Of a stretch of 64,000 nucleotides of DNA, positions 37,435 to 49,800 are shown piece by piece. The notes beneath the pieces are model-generated. The model searched no databases and had not been told where the DNA came from. It saw only the letters and a list, made by a program, of their open reading frames with translations. Position numbers and translations under genes: made by a program. How positions within the stretch are numbered: position 1 is the stretch's first letter; each line of letters starts with the position of its first letter. Origin of the DNA: Epiperipatus broadwayi (lineage: Eukaryota > Onychophora > Udeonychophora > Euonychophora > Peripatidae); the NCBI GenBank assembly GCA_028023455.1, contig JAQFVV010012573.1, positions 186,001 through 250,000 of the forward strand, in the 5' to 3' direction.

Positions 37435-39935
37435 GGTTGTGTTCTAATCTATCGTGTCAGCCGCCTGATGGTCTTGATGCTAACCAATAACACATTAATA
37501 TAACATTCCCGGGCTAGTGACTCTATTAATATTGACTTTTTTTTTTTTTACAAATTTTACTTTCTTTCATTTATAAATTATTTTTCCCAAATAATATTTT
37601 TGACAATGAGACAATAATAGTTGTTTTTTAATTTTTATTGACAAGAGGGTCTTTTTTGGTATATGTTCAAATAGTAATTTGGGTTTTTTAAATAGTATTA
37701 CTGTTTTTTACAATTTGATTGACAAAATTCAAGAGAGAACGGGTTTTTTTATGTATCTTTAAATAATAATTTATGTTACTTTTATTGGTTTACATTTGAT
37801 TGACAACAATTAATGGGAAAGACGTTTTTGTGTATGATTAAATAATAATTTACATTACTTTTATTTTACATTTGATTGACAACAATTATTGGGAGAAGGG
37901 GTTTTTTTTGTGTGTATGTTTAAATAAAAATTTAAGTTACTTTTATTTTACCTTCGATTGACAACACCAATTTTACTTTCTTTCATTTATAAATTATTTT
38001 GGTTGTTTTCTCATCCCTGGTGTTCGCCTTAAGATGTCGCTATTTCTAGGTCAATTCCTAGAAATATACAGTTTCATCGGCCTTCACCCAACAAAAGAGA
38101 AATTTTTCTACGTTATAAACGCAGAAAAGTCCTACCGTTATGTCGGATGAAGGAGGCGGTGGCGGCGACAGAAGCCAACACAAAGAGACTTCTTTCTATG
38201 ATAAAACACAGAAAGAGTTCCCCATGGCTGCCGGTTATGGCTTTTTTTCTATGCTAAAAGCAAAGAGAAAGAAATGCCTTGATTGGCTGCCATAGTAGTC
38301 GATTTTGTTCATCATTTTCTCGTAATAGTAGAATATCTATTTTCTCTGTAGTTTTATGTGAGAGTGTGTGTATTTGAAGCAGTCGTAGTTTTTTTAAATT
38401 TGATAAGACGTCTATTTTGTTTAAGGTGTTGTAACTTACTTTACTGTTGTAAGTTTAGTAATAATGTCCTGAAGAATCCATTACGAAGGGATAACCCTCA
38501 AAAATTGCTTTTAAGGGTGCGAAAGGGAAAAAAATTAAAAGATCACGCGAAAAGTACCGTTTTCGCGAGAATTCGTCCGTGACCAGTTACTTTTGCTACA
38601 TATATATATACGCACAAACAAAAACAACTCACTGTCTAATTATTATGAATTACTTGTCCGAAAAATAAAATTAGTCGGGTATTATTTTTTTTTTGTTTTG
38701 TTACATTTATTATTTCAAAATAAGATTAGTTTTTATATCTACACACTAACAAAAACAACCCAGTTCCTGATTAATTACCATCTTTAAAAAAAAAAAAAGC
38801 AAATTCAACGGGGTTTGATTTTTTCAGTGGAGTCTTTGAATTACGGTTTGTTTGTTTTTATATATACACAAGATTTACCAAAAAAAAAAAACAAGAAACC
38901 CACTTTCTGATTAATTACTGTCAAAAGAAACGCAAATTAGTCGGCTATCATTTTTAAATTTAGTATTTCAATAACGGTACCCTTTATATATAGACAGACT
39001 TAATAAAAACAACCCACTTTCTGATTCATTACTGCCCCCCCCCAAAAAAAAAAGAAAACGGAAATTAATCGGGTAATTCAATCGAGTCTTTCAATGACGG
39101 TCCTTACTAATAGTAGTCGGGTATCAATTCTAAATTGGAATATATAAATTACGTTACTTTTGATAGATTTAGAATTACGTCTTGCTTTTTTAATAAAATG
39201 ATTGATTTACTTGACCAAAAATACTGTAACTTTAAAAAAAGACACACATAAAGTCCAAAAAAAAATGAGAAAAAGCCTTGCAACTTTAAAGACACACACA
39301 CACAAACTCAAAAACAATCTAAGATTAATAAACATTGACTTATTACGTCTTGCTTTTGAATCAAATTATTGATTTACTCTTGCAAAAAAAATACCGTAAC
39401 TTTAAAAAGACACACCTAAAGTCCAAAAAAAAAAAATTTGAAAAAGCCCCGTAACTTTAAAGACACACATACACACACACTCAAAAACAAGATAAGATTA
39501 ATAAACATTTACAAAAATGAAAAAAACTAACATCATATAATAGTATTAGTTAGTAGAATATTTTATTACAAATCTAAGAAATCAGATTTTTTTAGATCAA
39601 ATCAATCATTTAGGTCTGGCCCGGAATCGTTATATGTATATGTTTTTGATTAACATCAACGCCATCCTGTGGCGAACACCAAATAATATTTTTGTCAATG
39701 GGACAATAATAGTTGCTTTTTAATTTTTATTGACAAGAGAGTCTTTTGGTGTATGCAAATAGTAATTTGGGTTATGTTTAAATAATAATTTACGTTACTT
39801 TTATTGTTTTACATCTGATTGACAATAATTAGTAGGAGAGGTTTTTTTGTGTATGTTTAAATAATAATTTACATTACTTTTACTTTACATTTGATTGACA
39901 ACAATTATTGGGAGAAGGGGTGTGTGTTTAAATAA
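37435..39935. mobile_element. Compound Merlin-like non-autonomous element
   Basis: Two left ends are visible: 37435 (GGTTGTGTTC, followed by GTGTCAGCCGCCTGATGG) and 38001 (GGTTGTTTTC, followed by GGTGTTCGCC). Both match the left end of the element at 57548. One right end, ACATCAACGCCATC...GGCGAACACC, ends at 39680 and lacks its last bases. About 380 bases before the inner element (from 37588) recur in shortened form after it (39680-39935). The interior carries subterminal repeats like GATAAAACACAGAAAGAGT and a ~120-bp minisatellite at 38590-39150. No transposase. Confidence 0.65.
38590..39150. repeat. Minisatellite inside the Merlin-like element
   Basis: Several units of roughly 120-150 bp share TATATACACACTAACAAAAAC, TTTCTGATTAATTACTGTC, an A-run and TCGGGTATCATTTTTAAATT. 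The same unit family makes the array at 57790-58770 in the related element. The open frames 38358-38787 are read-through of this array and its flank. Confidence 0.75.
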
Positions 39936-39936
39936 A

Positions 39937-40030
39937 AATGTGAATAAGTATTTATCATATTCATGCAGAACTTTTCATTTTCAAATATATAAAATTTCTA
40001 TATATAAAATGATAAACACTTATTCACATT
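39937..40030. repeat. Hairpin with ~24-bp arms
   Basis: AATGTGAATAAGTATTTATCAT at the left pairs with its near-perfect inverse ending at 40030, around a 48-base loop. It lies directly after the compound Merlin-like element and may mark another terminal repeat or a small palindromic element. Confidence 0.7.
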
Positions 40031-41110
40031 TAGATTAGAAATTCCTTGAATCCACATGAAATTACGAAAGCAACAATTATGCTAACCTATATATGATTAT
40101 TTGCTTTGTCTAACAACTACATATATTGATATTTTAAAATGTATCTATATAGAGAGATATTAGTAACAAAAATCAAATTAAAAATATTACAAAACATTAA
40201 TTAGACTCTACATTAAAAAAAACAGTGAATCTTAAATTTTTTTATTTAGAAATAAAATACATACTTTAGTTTTTTATATTAATAACTTTCTATTTTTCAT
40301 AAAATCATCTGCCACAAAAATAATATATTATTTATAAATCTTATAATTATTAAATTTAGCAAGTTGAAGCTCAGTTTACAATTAAATGTAGTCACGTAAA
40401 TTTAAGTAGACATACATTTAGATAATTTGTTCAAATTTAAAAATTTGTATCTTTTAATATATTGCAATGCTATTTATTATTCATTATTAAAAAAAAAAAA
40501 AACTTTGAAATATCTAATATACCACTTCCTATTAATTCACAAATTTAATGAAATACCTTTTCTTTATAAAAAAAATTTAAAACTAATTGAAGAATTGATT
40601 AAAAAATAATATTGATGTAATTTATTTTTTGAATTTAGGAAAAAGAATGGGGCTGGGAGATTTTCATAGCATTTAGAATTTTTTCAGATATATATTTAAA
40701 TATTACAAACACATCTTATTTATTACATATTTGATTTGATTTTATATATAGTTGTATATTTCTAATGATGCAAAAATAAACAAATACTGAATTTAAACAT
40801 AGTTAAAAATAATAATTATTTTCTTTACCAATACTTTATTTAAATAATATTCTTTAATAACTTATTACTTAATTTGTACTTACTTAAAAATCTACGTATA
40901 TAATAAAGCAATATTTTTATAACTTCTACAGATTTTAGCTACTATTATTGAGTAACCATCACTTATCTAGAAACAACAATTTCCAGATTGTCAACAATCA
41001 ACTTGTGATAAAAAATATTTAGAAATTCCAATAAACATATATATTATACACATACAAGCATAAAGCCATTAACACATTTTTTAGATTAAATAGCTAATAA
41101 ATAAATTTAC
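40031..41110. other. AT-rich intron sequence
   Basis: This is the start (in gene direction) of the 26.9-kb PEX5 intron. No repeat ends or coding sequence were recognised. The open frame 40427-40609 is a chance lysine/isoleucine-rich frame. Confidence 0.45.
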
Positions 41111-41244
41111 TTGGCCAGCTTATCCCAGTCTTTGTGCAGTTTTTGCCAAAAATCTTCATCAATGTTGCTATCAGGAATTGTGGTAGCTGCCATTTTCAGA
41201 TTTTCCTGCCTTGCAAATTCATCTTCCCAAATTTCTGATTCTTC
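41111..41244 (-). CDS. PEX5: PEX5 coding exon (IWEDEF / DFWQKL exon)
   Basis: A 134-bp exon after acceptor AATTTCAG and before donor AA/GTAAAT. It encodes EESEIWEDEFARQENLK and, later, NIDEDFWQKLHKDWDKLA plus two bases of a lysine codon completed in exon 14155-14218. IWEDEF contains a WxxxF motif (docking to PEX14/PEX13 at the peroxisomal membrane). DFWQKL matches the conserved VDFWDKL-type word that precedes the HPWL block in PEX5. The exon is separated from the previous one by a 149-bp intron. The protein acts in the cytosol, carrying PTS1 cargo to the peroxisome. Confidence 0.9.
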
Positions 41245-41393
41245 CTGAAATTTTTACAGCAAATATACAAGCACCCAATTAATTCTATATTATATTTTTA
41301 AAATTTAAAAAAACAAACAAACAAACATATTTGTCTATTAATTTCATATTTATATGCAGAAAAAAAAAAGACAAAAAATAAATGATTCTTTGC

Positions 41394-41516
41394 CTGTAAT
41401 TTGCTGAATTCTTCAGCCCACTTCTCAGCTTCTACTTGAGCAGCAGTTTTTTCAACTACTTTATTTTCATCAATAATCACTTCATTGTCACCTATTTTTT
41501 TGATAAATTTGACAAA
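41394..41516 (-). CDS. PEX5: PEX5 coding exon (FVKFIKKIG exon) with GC donor
   Basis: A 123-bp exon, 41 codons in phase 0. It starts after the polypyrimidine tract and acceptor CCTCTAG with FVKFIKKIGDNEV and ends with EAEKWAEEFSKLQ. The order FVKFIKKIG...KWAEEF is that of PEX5 between its PEX7-binding region and the later WxxxF motifs; KWAEEF is itself such a motif. The donor reads CAG/GCAAAG: no GT is nearby, so this is a likely GC-AG intron, with a CAG/GCAARG context usual for such donors. The reading frame carries across the junction to the next exon. Confidence 0.9.
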
Positions 41517-41689
41517 CTAGAGGGGGAAAAAAAAACAGAACTAATTTTTGAACAAAAACATTTAAAAATCAATATATAAAGTTATTGTAAAATATCAAAA
41601 TATTGAAATGTTAAAATCACAATACTATATCAAAATAATACAAGTTATACAAAAATAATTAAATTAAACACAACATTCATAACTTGTTC

Positions 41690-42520
41690 TCTTGAAAATC
41701 CTCATCTTTTACAAATCCCTCTAATATATGCATTATTAATCAATAATTCTTTACTTTTAAGAACATATTTTATTCAATTCATCTTTCCCTTTCTTTAATT
41801 CTTAATGATGATATTATTTCACACAATTTTTTTTATATATATTCTATTTTCTAAGTCTGTTAATCCAAATAATATTTATCAATTTTCTTTAAAACCATAT
41901 CTCAAAAGTCTTCTATCACAATTCAAAATTTCTAATTCATAGGAAACTAAGTCAAAATAACAAATCTGCTTCTTAATTCCAAAGTCAACAGTTTGCAATA
42001 TAGTGCCACTTCTATCTAAATTCAATCAGCTTCATAAATATTTAAACTTTTTCGTATTTCATGTTCCTTTTTAATTAATACAATTAATTTTTTTATCTTT
42101 ACTACTTATTTGCAAAACTGTGGTTTTACTTATATTTGTTATCTTCCCAGCCTAATTGCAAATTTCATTTATCTTATTCATTATGACTAATAAAATTTTG
42201 GTTCTATAATTAGTGAATCCAATACACTATATTCTACTTTCTGCAATATTAACATTTTTTAAATATTACTTCATCATCTCTTTCAAATAAGTAGAATGAA
42301 AAATGAACAATTGCTATTTATTATATCTACCTAAATTTTTATATTTTTTATCTATAAGTTCATTTAATCTTAAGACTTTTTTATTTACTACATGAATTCC
42401 ATTATAATTTTGAGTTACATATTTAATTTTCAAAATCTGTAATAGAATAACCCAATTTATTTCACTAAATATTTTCTCAAGATCAATATTATCTTTGACT
42501 TTCTTACAATACAAATCCAC
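41690..42520 (-). mobile_element. LINE relic, RT and following region
   Basis: Minus-strand frames give NIDLEKIFSEINWVILLQIL near 42500-42430, equivalent to the DLEKAFD...W..LL.IL palm word of LINE reverse transcriptases. Near 42140-42050 comes INEICN..GKITNISKTTV and a KKFKYL-like word, as in the region after the RT active site. Stops are abundant. It appears to be a different LINE family from the RTE reference. The rest may lie beyond the palindromic insertions, at 44500-46160. Confidence 0.55.
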
Positions 42521-42774
42521 CTCTCATTTTCTAAATTCAATTGCTTCTCAGATAAAGATCAAATAAAATTAATGTTTTAAACATTATGGTTAGTATAAAA
42601 CAGTGTTGGTTAGAGTGAACATAATTACAGGGATCAATCTAATTTAAATTTTGGAACTTCAAAGTTGATCTCGTGATCATGAACACTGATCTTATGAATT
42701 AATTATCATGCAATAAATAAATTTATTACTGTTCTTTTGCCTACGATCATATAACTGTATGATAAAGTTAATGA

Positions 42775-44495
42775 ACTGTTAAAAACAGAGGCAAAACTCT
42801 CTATATAGTAGTGCCATTCCATGCAAGACAGAGTAATTAATGGGTGCAAGAAGGTTTATGTATAAAATCCCTATCTAGTGCACCAATGTGTGGCTTTCAT
42901 CAATGAGAAATCTTTGATCTATCAGCACTGCATCTAGAACTTAGGATCTAATGCAAACCTCCAGCAGCCACCTTTTACCTTTTTAGTTAACTATAAGTTA
43001 TGAATCTAAAATTGAAAACACAATAAGATTTTCAATCCAAGCTCATTTGCTTGCATAGTCATATAGATCTGATCTCAGTTCAGTATCTAGACATTTGGTG
43101 TCTTTGGTTCTTTAATAACCATAGTACCATATTTTATTGGGCAGAATTGGTATTAAACTATTAAACATCACATGAACACAATTTCTTATGCTTGCTTAAG
43201 CTGTTAAAAACAGAGGCAAAACTTTCCATACATTTAGTGCTATTCAGTGCAAGCCAGAGTAATCAATGAATGCAAAAAGGTTTGTGCATAATATTCCTAT
43301 CTAATGCCTACTCATCCAATATCCCCAGACTAGTTTCCAGCTTGTGGTTTTCATAAGTGAGGAGCCTTGGATCTCAGAGAACTGCACCTAGAACTTAGGA
43401 TCTAATGCAACTCTCCAGCAACCACATTTTATCTTTTTAGTTAACTATAAATCTACGAGTCTAAAATTGGAAGCACAATATTTTCAATCAAAGCTCATTC
43501 GCTTGTATAGTCATATAGATCTGAACTCAGTTCAATATGTATGCACTTTGTTTCTTTGGTTGTCACCATTATCCATTAATTACTCTGGGCTTGCACTGAA
43601 TAGAACTATTGTATGTAAAGTTTTGTCTCTGTTGCTAACAGCTTAACATAAGGAATGTGATCATGTGATATTTAGTAGATCCTGCCCAATAGGATAATGA
43701 TCCCTACAGTTATTAAAGAACCAAATACACCAAATCGTATACATTCTAGACTGAGTTCAGATCTATATGACTATACAAGCTTTATAGTTAACTAAAAAGA
43801 TAAAAAGTAGCTGCTACAGGTTTGCATTAGATCTTAAATTCTAGATGAAGTGTTCTCAAATCCAAGGCTCCTCACTGATGAAAGCCACATGCTAGAAACT
43901 AGTCTGGAGATATTGAATGAGCAGGCAGTAGATAGGAAATTTATGCACAGACCATCTTGATTTCAGTGATTAGTCTTGGTTTGCACTGAATGGCATTATT
44001 GTTTGGAGTTTTTGCCTTTGTTTTTAATAGCTGGAGAAAGCCTAAGAAATGGTGATCATGTGATATTTAGTGGCTTAATGCCAATAAGATAATGGCGATG
44101 TTGGTTATTAAAGAATCAGACTCCAAAATGTAGTGATACTGAAGTGAGTTCAGATCTATATGACTAGACAAACAAATGAGCTTGGACTGAAAATATTGTT
44201 GTTTTCAATTTTAGACTCATAGATTTATAGTTAACTAAAAAGGTAAAACGTGGCTGCTGGAGGGTTGCACTAAATCCTAAAGTTCTAGGTGCAGTGCTCT
44301 CAGATCCAAGACTCCTCACTAATGAAAGCCACAAGCTAGAAATTAGCCTGGAAATATTGGATGAGTAGGCACTAGATAGCAATTTGATGCACAAACCTTC
44401 TAGCATCCATTGATTACTCTGGCTTGCATTGAAGCATTACTGTATGGAGAGTTTTGCCTCTGTTTTTAACAGCTTGAGCAAACATAGGAAATGCC
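42775..44495. repeat. Foldback repeat cluster (family F), nested inverted copies
   Basis: Four related segments of about 420 bp lie in the order forward (42775), forward (43200), inverted (about 43600-44040), inverted (about 44040-44495). Forward units start AACAGAGGCAAAACT and contain AGTGCAAGCC, TTTCATCAGTGAGGAGCC, AGGATCTAATGCA, AGTTAACTATAA, CATTTGCTTG and CAGATCTGAACTCAGTTCA-like words. Inverted units carry the complements. The layout fits one long-armed palindromic element nested inside another. No protein is encoded; the open frame at 44164-44406 is repeat sequence. Confidence 0.75.
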
Positions 44496-44771
44496 GATGT
44501 GATGATTAGAGATTTTATACCTGTTCTAAAGTCCATATATTTCACTGCATCATTTTTTCAATACCCAAATTATATGTTGGCATTTATCCATTTTATAAAT
44601 TACTTTAAAAATATTAATCAATTCCTCTCCTCATAATTTTTAGCCATATAATTGAAATATTAATTTAAACTTCTTTTATTACATTTATATTATCTAATTT
44701 ATTTTCTTTCGAATAAAACTGACTTATTTATATTCTTACTTATATTTTTAATATATCCATCTTCTTTCTTA

Positions 44772-45042
44772 AAACAGGCAAAACTCTCTATACATATTGC
44801 CATTCAGTGCAAGCCAGAGTAATCAATGGATGCCAGAAGGCTTGTGCATAAAATTCCCATCTAGTGCCTACTCATCTAATATTCCCAGACTCCTCACTGA
44901 CAAAGGCCACAAGCCAGAAACTAGTCTGGGGATATTAGATGAGTAGGCACTAGATGGGATTTTATGCACAAGCCTTCTGGCATCCATTGATTACTTTAGC
45001 TTGCACTGAGTGGCAATATGTATAGAGAGTTTTGCCTGTTTT
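44772..45042. repeat. Near-perfect 270-bp hairpin (family F derivative)
   Basis: Left arm 44772-44890 (AAACAGGCAAAACTCTCTAT ... CTCATCTAATATTCCCAGAC) pairs with right arm about 44920-45042 with only a handful of mismatches, around a loop of roughly 30 bases. The arms are the outermost part of family F. The high arm similarity suggests a recent origin or arm homogenisation. Confidence 0.9.
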
Positions 45043-46326
45043 AATAATAGTTAAGAGTAAGCATAGAAAATGGTGGTCATGTGATGTTTATCTACTTTCT
45101 TATTAATTATTCATTCTTTATTCAACAATTGTTCAATTTCTAGTCATCTGTCTTTCCCCAAATGTTTATTGTATTATATATTAATAAGTTTATATTTTCT
45201 TATTTCAAATTTTTACGATTCTCTTTTCAGACATATTTTTATCTGTTATTTTTCTCAACTTATGATTAAACCTTTTACACACTTTTTTAATTTCTTCAAT
45301 ATTTACACATTTCTAATTTCTTCTTTGCATTATCTTGTTAAATACTTCATTAATAATTTAAGATTTTCTTTAACTTTTTTAATTTCACTTCTCATAATTA
45401 TATTTTTTATTTTTTAAGTTTCTTTTAAATAATTTTCATTTTTAAAATTAAAATTATGACTAGGATTTAAATTCCTGTTATCTATTTTTTGATTCATAAC
45501 AAATGACTTTCCCCTTTGAACATGATATATTATTAATAAAAATATTTATTTTCCTTTAAGTTAATTATGATTAATGACTAAGTCAGCAACAGGTGGTACA
45601 ATTATTTTGAAGTAATATATAATTTTAATCAAGAGTAAATTTTTATGACTTTTAGAAACCTATTTATCACCACATTACTATCCCTATAAAAGCTATCAGT
45701 TTTTAATCTCTTAATTTCTTCTATTCTTTCTTATTTTCAATTTAATCATATATAATTTCTATTTTACTAATCATTAATATATCTAATCTTCATCAATCTA
45801 ATATTTAAGCCATCAACTATTCGCTATTTATAATTTTTTATTCTAAAACTTTTCATATTCCAATAACTCAGTTGTTACCTGCAAAGAGACTATTGCATAA
45901 TTATTTTTTCTTCAAATCTGCACATTTATAATATCTTAAATCTTTTAATTTCTAACATTAACATTTCAATTTTTTTTTTAGATGAGTCATTGTTTTAACA
46001 TTTTATATACTTACTTTTGCAATTTATTCTAAATCTAAAACACCTATAGTATTTGGATTAATTTCTCTCATCATCATGATTAATCCAATAATTTAAAATT
46101 AATTCTTTGGTCTATTCTATTGGTTTCTCATTTGCTTATTTAGTTCTATCTCTTTCAGATTTTATTTATAATATTCTTATGCTTTTTAAACTTAGTGTAT
46201 ATATATAAATTAAATAATAAATTAATATTTATTGTTTAAAATATTTAAATCTTAAATTCTCCTAATTTTAAAATACACAAATATTAAAAAACAAAAGAAA
46301 AAATTCCTTAGCAAATAAATATATAC
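45043..46326. other. AT-rich stretch, possible LINE remnant on minus strand
   Basis: Very AT-rich with polythymidine runs. Minus-strand frames give scattered words compatible with a decayed LINE 5' half, which would fit the LINE relic at 41690-42520, but the match is too weak to call. The open frame 45169-45417 is phenylalanine/leucine-rich noise. Confidence 0.3.
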
Positions 46327-46873
46327 GGTTCTTATCGGTAGGCCTGGCCAGCCGTGTGGTGGCGTTCTTTCTCTGATAAAAACACAGAAAATTGCTGTTT
46401 CCGCGGCCGCTCGCTATGTTAGACCCAGGCCATCCGCTTCATGGCCTTATTTCTCTGCGAAAACAAAAAAAAAAGCCATTTACAGAGGCTGCCGGCTAAG
46501 TCAGAGCCAGGACAGCCGCTGTTGGCCTTTTATTCTATGAAAAAGCACAAAAATAAGCTATTAGTGGCTTGATTTCTTTGCGAATTGTTCTTTAGGCTGT
46601 TAGGCATTTTCACTGAATGATAACTATTTAAATTTTAGTACAGTATGAATTGAGGGTATGTGTAATTAAACTTAAAGTAACTGTTTAAATGTCATATTTT
46701 AATTAATCATCTTATAATTAAAATGACATAATATTGTGGGGTACAAATTGTTATCCTGTCTCCATGATTGTATACCCATTTGGGAAGGCGTAATAAATTA
46801 AGAAAGTGTGTTTTAAAAGCAACGATAACATGTTCAATCATGTTTTCGCGATAATATCAGTGAGACTGATAAA

Positions 46874-47768
46874 ATGGCTGCATGCAGTTCCAAGCAAATA
46901 AATCTTTGGCAATTGCTTGCCAACGAAAAGGAAGCCATCAGTTTTTTGCAGGAGAAAAAAAATTCTGCCTTTTTGTAAAACATCTGATTGTGGATCGCCC
47001 ATGAAACTTGAGGCTTCCCAGTTCAGATGTAAGTCTGCATCATGTAGACGGAAGTGTATTATACATAAACAAACCTGGTTCGACAACTCGCGGATACCAT
47101 TGGTCAAAGCCGTATGCTTTGTCTACATGAGGAATTGTCTGTGGAAGGTGGTCGCAGAGAGCTAAACCTGTCCAAAGACTCTATCATCCAATGGACCAAC
47201 AGACTCAGAAAACTGTGCCACAAGAGCGTCACGTCCTGCCCCTGCCGTCTAATCGAAGGGTCGGCTTAACAATGGGGATTGATGAGACGTTATTCACTTG
47301 CAGGAAGAATCACCAAGGCGGAGTGCTTCCTCAACAGTGGATTTTCGGGGGAATTTGCCGTGAGACTAGAGATTGCTTCGTGGCAGCCGTCCCACCACGC
47401 TATGTTTCTACCCTTCTGTAGGCAATACGCGAAAATATCCAGCCCAGATCGACCATTTGTTCAAACTGTTGGAAGCGTTACCGAAGCTGTGATCTAGAGT
47501 CTGCCGGTTTTAAGTACTGGACTGTCAACCACCGCTACAACTTTGTTGCTCCGAGCACAGATGCACTCACACAAACTATCGAGTGTCTTTGGGAAGTCCT
47601 CAAGTAGCCAACAAAAAGCGCGGGATGTCAAAACAAGCAATCGACAACTATTAAAAGGAATTTGTGTGGCGATGTCTGCACAAAGAGCAGGACTTGCTTC
47701 AGCCCATACTAGGTGAAATGTGTCCGGCAAACAACGAGAACACTATTCAGAATCAGCAGAGCGAGTAG
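46874..47768 (+). pseudogene. Merlin transposase, ISXO2-like DDE, broken
   Basis: Starts at ATG 46874 (MAACSSKQINLWQLLANEK). A frame slip in an A8 run leads into KILPFCKTSDCGSPM and FRCKSASCRRKC, a zinc-ribbon with paired cysteines, then QTWFDNSRIPL. The catalytic core opens with GLTMGIDETLF (first Asp) and GGVLPQQWIFGGICRET. It continues in other frames with STICSNCWKRY, where the second catalytic Asp is replaced by Asn, then WTVNHRYNFV and LTQTIECLWEVLK with the acidic third residue, and ends near EFVWRCLHKEQDLL. Several frameshifts and the lost Asp make it inactive. The gene order within the protein is that of the IS1595/Merlin family. Confidence 0.88.
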
Positions 47769-48539
47769 GAAGATGTTAGATTTAAAAACAAAATGTATGC
47801 AAAAATAAAAATAATTTCATTTAAGAAAATGTTAAAATACTGTTGTTTAAAAATAAAAGAATTTCATTGTACAAAATTTATTTTTTGCGTAAATTGTTTA
47901 CTAAAATGATTCCACTTATAAAAATAATGTTCTATCGTAAATTATTTAAAAGTAGTTAAAAAATGAAAAAATAGTTTAATATAATGTTCTATTGTAAATT
48001 ATTTAAAAGTAGTTTAAAAAATGAAAAAATAGTTTAATAAGTGTTGAAAGTATGTAATTTAGAAGTAAAATGATTCCATTTGAAAAAAGTAATGTTAGAT
48101 TGTAAATTATTTAAAAGTAGGGTAATAGTATGAATACTGAATCCCACTGCTTGATGGCGTCATTTTTCACAAAACGCACATAAATATACCGTTTTAGCAG
48201 CCTTAATTTACGGCTGACACTACATAAGGTGTTTTTTTGAGCCATAACAGGCCGTCTAGAGGGCGATGTATTCTACGATTACGTAATGAAATATTATGCC
48301 CATTGCACTGCGACAGTATTCGTCAAGTGAGCGCTCTTGAACTCTTGCTATGGTCTGATTTAATGGTGGGCATATTTGAAAGAAACAAAACTCTGCAAAA
48401 ATTCATTGTCGGAAATTTTTAAAAAAGTGTAGTGGAAGAATTAGTATTCCATATTAAGAATTATCATGTCATCACACATGCTTCCCTATACTTTTAAACT
48501 GCACACAAGACTTGTTTCAGATTTCGTGAGCAAATTCCC

Positions 48540-48680
48540 GTTTACATGTGGATCCGTGCGAGAACTGTAAGGTAAGTTGGTTTGAGGGCTCCAAAATCCC
48601 GTTACTTACAGCTTTGAGGCTTCCCTATTATTTTATTTGCATATTACTTTTGGCTTTTTTTTTTATGCCCCTGAAAATGG
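48540..48680 (+). pseudogene. Possible Merlin transposase N-terminal remnant
   Basis: One frame reads PCENCKVSWFEGSKIPLLTA. This resembles the SWFEGSKLPL word that follows the zinc ribbon in Merlin transposases and is parallel to QTWFDNSRIPL in the outer element. Nothing of the catalytic core follows, and the next residues are a hydrophobic chance stretch. It suggests that the nested element is an internally deleted derivative of a second Merlin lineage. Confidence 0.5.
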
Positions 48681-48959
48681 TGTTTTTTTTATTACTTGTT
48701 TTGGTTCACAACTTGTCCAAAGGTTCGTTTATTTTTGATTCAATAAATTATTTTATGGAAAGCTGTTGTTTTTTGTTGTTGTTCACATGATTAGAAAGTA
48801 GGTAGGTAATATTTGATAAGTTTCATTAACAGTTAATTAAAGTAGGTAATATTTTATTACACCAAAATAAAAAAAGAAGTGTTTAAGAATTTATTCAAAA
48901 GGCCCCACCCAAAAAAAAATATATATAAAATAATAATAAACTGAGTGGTAACATAATAA

Positions 48960-49800
48960 AATGTTCAAAAAGAAAATCCAAAAAGAAGTCGATAATTAAA
49001 AATCAAAACAAACCTTCCCCGCCACCCCATCCCATCTCCCTCGGCTTAAAAAAAAAGTGTTATTTAAAAACGAACTGTTTATGTCTTTTTTAAAATTAAA
49101 GGCCTAAAAATTAAGGAAGAACTTTTCGCTATCATATAATATAGCTTTCTGTAGTGTAAAGATTTGAAACAAAAAAATAGAAAAGCGTCATAATAAATTA
49201 AAAAAAAAAAAAAAGATGACAATTCAAAATCAAAACAACACCTCTCCCCTCCCCTCTCTAAAAAACCAAGTGTTTATTTATTCAAAAGTACCGAATTGTT
49301 GAAGTCTTTCAGCAAATCAAAACATCAACCAAAAAAAAAAAAAGATAAGTTCAAAGCAAACAACCACCTCCCCCCTCCACCATCTAAAAACAACAAAGTG
49401 TTTGTTACCATATTTTTGTGTAAACAAACTGATGGAGCATTAATCGATAATTTCAAAGCAAACCAACATCCCTAACACCATCTAAAAACAAAGTGTTTGT
49501 TTTTTAAAAAAACGAACCAAAAAAAAAACAACTTTGGTTTATTGTAAAGAAACCGACAGACAGTTAGTTGATAATTTAAAAACAAACCAACATCCCTAGA
49601 CCATCTAAAAACAAAGTATTTGTTTATTAAAAAACGAAAAAAAAAAACCCAGGTGGAATAAAAAAATTTGGTTTACCATAATATTATGTAAACCAAACAG
49701 ACAGGCCGACGACAAAAAAAAAATTAAAAACCGGTTGAAAAACAAAACAAAAAAAAAAAAACTTTTACTGTAATATTATGTAAACAAACAGACGGCCCGT
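48960..49800. repeat. Minisatellite inside nested Merlin-like element
   Basis: Units of roughly 110-130 bp repeat ACCATCTAAAAACAAAGTGT, a run of A, TTTACCATAATATTATGTAA, ACAAACAGACGG and GATAATT. The last units become A-rich. The unit is different from those at 38590 and 57790. Confidence 0.75.

Noticed and set aside
47191-47497. Two overlapping short frames as separate small genes.
   Set aside because: Together with the flanking frames they are pieces of one frameshifted Merlin transposase, not independent genes.
46327-47768. Bacterial contamination, because the transposase is ISXO2-like.
   Set aside because: Merlin transposons of animals are known relatives of IS1595/IS1016. The element has Merlin-like ends and is nested among eukaryotic repeats in AT-rich intronic DNA.
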